A stretch of 64,000 nucleotides of DNA. Source: Streptococcus marimammalium DSM 18627 (lineage in GTDB: Bacteria; Bacillota; Bacilli; Lactobacillales; Streptococcaceae). Below, piece after piece: positions 62,396 through 64,000 of the stretch. A program made the translations under genes and the position numbers. The notes under the pieces are model-generated. The model saw nothing but the letters and a program-made list of their open reading frames with translations. It had not been told where the DNA came from and searched no databases. Numbering within the stretch: the stretch's first letter is position 1; each line of letters begins with the position of its first letter. The stretch lies in NCBI RefSeq assembly GCF_000380045.1, contig NZ_KB904351.1, positions 62,001 to 126,000 on the forward strand, read 5' to 3'.

Positions 62396-62809
62396 ATGGA
62401 AAAAACCTTATTTATCATTAAACCAGATGGTGTCAAAAGAGGCTTAGTAGGAGAGGTCATTAAAAGAATCGAGCGTCGTGGGTTTATTATTGAAAAATTA
62501 GATATGCGTATGGCAACCCAAGAGCTACTAGAACGACACTATGAAGCTCTCATTAAAAAACCATTTTTCCCAGAATTACAAGATTACATGACAAGCGGTC
62601 CAATTGTTATTGGAGTGATTTCAGGTAATCGTGTTGTTTCATCCTGGCGAACCATGATGGGTGTTACCAATCCTAAAGATGCTTTGCCTGGTACCATTAG
62701 AGGAGATTTTGCTCAAGCTCCAGGAGAAGAAGGTGGAATTTTTAATATTGTGCATGGATCAGATTCAACAGAAGCAGCCAAAAGAGAAATTGCCATTTGG
62801 TTTAGTTAA
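62396..62809 (+). CDS. ndk: Nucleoside diphosphate kinase
   Basis: A 137-residue enzyme that balances nucleoside triphosphates. The phosphorylated His is in NIVHGSDS near residue 114, and the start [16 protein letters not shown] is diagnostic. The ATG at 62396 is 6 bases from GAGGA; the ATG at 62393 is too close. Some streptococci lack ndk, so its presence is informative. Confidence 0.95.
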   Translation: MEKTLFIIKPDGVKRGLVGEVIKRIERRGFIIEKLDMRMATQELLERHYEALIKKPFFPELQDYMTSGPIVIGVISGNRVVSSWRTMMGVTNPKDALPGTIRGDFAQAPGEEGGIFNIVHGSDSTEAAKREIAIWFS

Positions 62810-62938
62810 TATGGTAAGAGAAAAAAATTTTCAAAGAATGTTAGAATTTTTTCTGACATTTTTTATTTTAAGAAAAGTTTAGACTGCCCATAACTTCTAA
62901 AACTTTGGTATAATGAATAAAAAGGTTTTGGAGAGATA

Positions 62939-63409
62939 ATGGTAAAATTAGCAACAATTTGTTATATCGATAATGATAAAGCTTTATTATTGCTTCACAG
63001 GAATAAAAAAGATAATGATATTCACTCGGGCAAGTGGATTAGTGTTGGTGGTAAAATCGAACAAGGAGAAAGCCCTGAGGAGTGTGCTAAACGTGAGATT
63101 TTTGAAGAAACTGGATTGACTGTCACCCAAATGGCTCTTAAAGGTATTATCACTTTTCCAAACTTTACTCCTGAAGAGGATTGGTATACATACGTTTTTA
63201 AGGTAATAGGATTTGAAGGAGAGCTGATAAAAGATTCCCCAGAGGGAACACTAGAGTGGGTACCTTATGAGGAGGTTTTAAAAAAACCAACTTGGGAAGG
63301 TGATTATGAAATCTTAAACTGGATTTTAGAGGATTATCCTTTCTTTTCTGCTAAATTTTCCTATGTCAATAAAAAATTAGTGGATAAGGAGGTCACTTTT
63401 TATGATTAA
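62939..63409 (+). CDS. NUDIX hydrolase, 8-oxo-dGTP diphosphatase-like
   Basis: A 156-residue NUDIX protein: SGKWISVGGKIE, then the box GGKIEQGESPEECAKREIFE and ETGL. The MutT-like start VKLATICYIDND and the length fit the MutX branch, which hydrolyses 8-oxo-dGTP. TTGGAGAG precedes the ATG. Its end overlaps the start of a broken NUDIX gene by 8 bp. Confidence 0.87.
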   Translation: MVKLATICYIDNDKALLLLHRNKKDNDIHSGKWISVGGKIEQGESPEECAKREIFEETGLTVTQMALKGIITFPNFTPEEDWYTYVFKVIGFEGELIKDSPEGTLEWVPYEEVLKKPTWEGDYEILNWILEDYPFFSAKFSYVNKKLVDKEVTFYD

Positions 63410-63869
63410 AAATGATTTTAGACATGAACGCAATCAGACTATTTTTGGCGTTAGAGGTTAAGCCATTATTATTGAGAATAATTAACTGTTGACTTATTTT
63501 AATGAAGAAAAAGAGACTTACTATCTACCCGGAGGTGCTATTGAGGTTGGTGAATCTACAAAAGAAGCAGTCCAACGTGAGGTAATGGAAGAATTGGGTA
63601 TTGCTTGTCAAGTTTCCAACTTATTGTTTGTGGTCGAAAACAAGTTTTCTTTATCTGATAAAGAGTTTCATAATATTGAGTTCCATTATGCTGTTACTCT
63701 TCTTGAGACGGCACCTTGTCAGGTTTTCGAAGATGGACATTTACCTGTTAAATGGTTATCGTTAAATGATTTAGCGGACTTCAATCTTAAACCAGAATTT
63801 TTAAAAAAGGTTTTATTACAGCCAAAAACTACTTTGCAACATGTTTTCAATTTAAGAAATGAGCGCTAA
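63402..63869 (+). pseudogene. NUDIX hydrolase broken by two nonsense codons
   Basis: The ATG at 63402 follows GGAGG and opens as MIKNDFRHERNQTIFGVRG, then TAA (63459-63461), then AIIIENN, then TAA (63483-63485). The same frame runs on without a break through a complete NUDIX box (GGAIEVGESTKEAVQREVME, then ELG) to a stop at 63869. Since everything is in one frame, only point changes have hit it. A TTG at 63489 could restart translation but would lose the first strand and has no good ribosome site. Confidence 0.8.
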
Positions 63870-63906
63870 GACAATGTATTTATTATAAAATTTTAAAGAG
63901 GACACC

Positions 63907-64000
63907 ATGAATAATTTTAGAGACAAAAAATTTAGTTTCAGTTGGTTTTTTAAATGGTTTATAGATAATAAGGTAAATGTGGTTTTATTATCAACATTAC
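63907..64000 (+). CDS. Probable AI-2E family transporter, 5' end only
   Basis: AGAGGA precedes an ATG at 63907. The frame reads MNNFRDKKFSFSWFFKWF and continues into a hydrophobic stretch (VVLLSTL) at the window edge. This start is like that of streptococcal AI-2E/PerM-family membrane proteins. Only 31 codons are visible, so the call is tentative. Confidence 0.5.
   Translation, partial: MNNFRDKKFSFSWFFKWFIDNKVNVVLLSTL

Overview
The window is chromosomal DNA of a low-GC Firmicute. Gene content and order point to the genus Streptococcus: ftsA-ftsZ-yggS-sepF-ylmG-ylmH-divIVA-ileS, tmk-holB-yabA-rsmI, xseA-xseB-ispA-tlyA-recN, a macP-type gene beside mtnN, DUF1827-NUDIX-clpE, rodA-gyrB-ezrA, and serC-(GNAT)-serA. 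A tagatose-6-phosphate pathway, a Gat-type PTS and type B L31 also fit. My best guess is the pyogenic side of the genus (S. uberis, S. parauberis or S. iniae-like), but the species cannot be fixed from the sequence alone.

Layout. 1-2.1 kb: the end of a lac operon (lacC 3' end, lacD, lacX). 2.1-2.9 kb: a folate ECF S component (folT) behind a tetrahydrofolate riboswitch. 2.9-7.6 kb: an inducible sugar island with a Gat-type PTS (IIA, IIB, IIC), a DeoR-family regulator and lacA-lacB. A repeated motif (core AACAACAA) lies at all three promoters of this island. The PTS probably delivers galactose 6-phosphate, which LacAB isomerises; LacC and LacD upstream would finish the pathway. 7.6-11.2 kb: CBS/ACT protein, tmk, holB, yabA, rsmI. 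11.3-16.7 kb: cutC, serC, a broken acetyltransferase, serA, ogt, an Spx/ArsC-like protein, exoA. 16.8-23.9 kb: metG, a DUF2829 (Tad2-like) gene, an SDR, a Gfo/Idh oxidoreductase, glmU, a NUDIX hydrolase, macP, mtnN. 24-32.8 kb: the division cluster, ending in ileS behind a T-box. 32.8-37 kb: DUF1827, NUDIX, an 866-bp gene-free gap and clpE under a CtsR-type operator. 37-43.4 kb: DUF1797, folD, xseAB, ispA, tlyA, recN; argR, which usually sits between tlyA and recN, is not there. 43.4-49.2 kb: hemolysin III, DegV, SGNH hydrolase, YpmS, HU, a second broken acetyltransferase, rpmE2, an nrnA-like gene and a GNAT gene. 49.2-53.1 kb: add, flavodoxin, chorismate mutase, ClC channel, rplS and tRNA-Arg(CCU). 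53.2-58.5 kb: rodA, gyrB, ezrA. 58.5-64 kb: serB, a TauE-like exporter, yueI-like, eno, ndk, a NUDIX gene, a NUDIX pseudogene and the start of a probable AI-2E family transporter.

Most of the window is ordinary core genome. The parts worth a second look are the RNA switches (THF riboswitch with a readable translational expression platform, T-box, possible L19 leader), the operator architecture of the sugar island, the Tad2-like gene in a housekeeping locus, three decaying genes (two GNAT, one NUDIX), a possible leftover end of an IS150-type element inside a terminator loop, and the large gene-free gap before clpE. I found no CRISPR array, prophage, intact insertion sequence or rRNA. No wholly new multi-gene system is evident.
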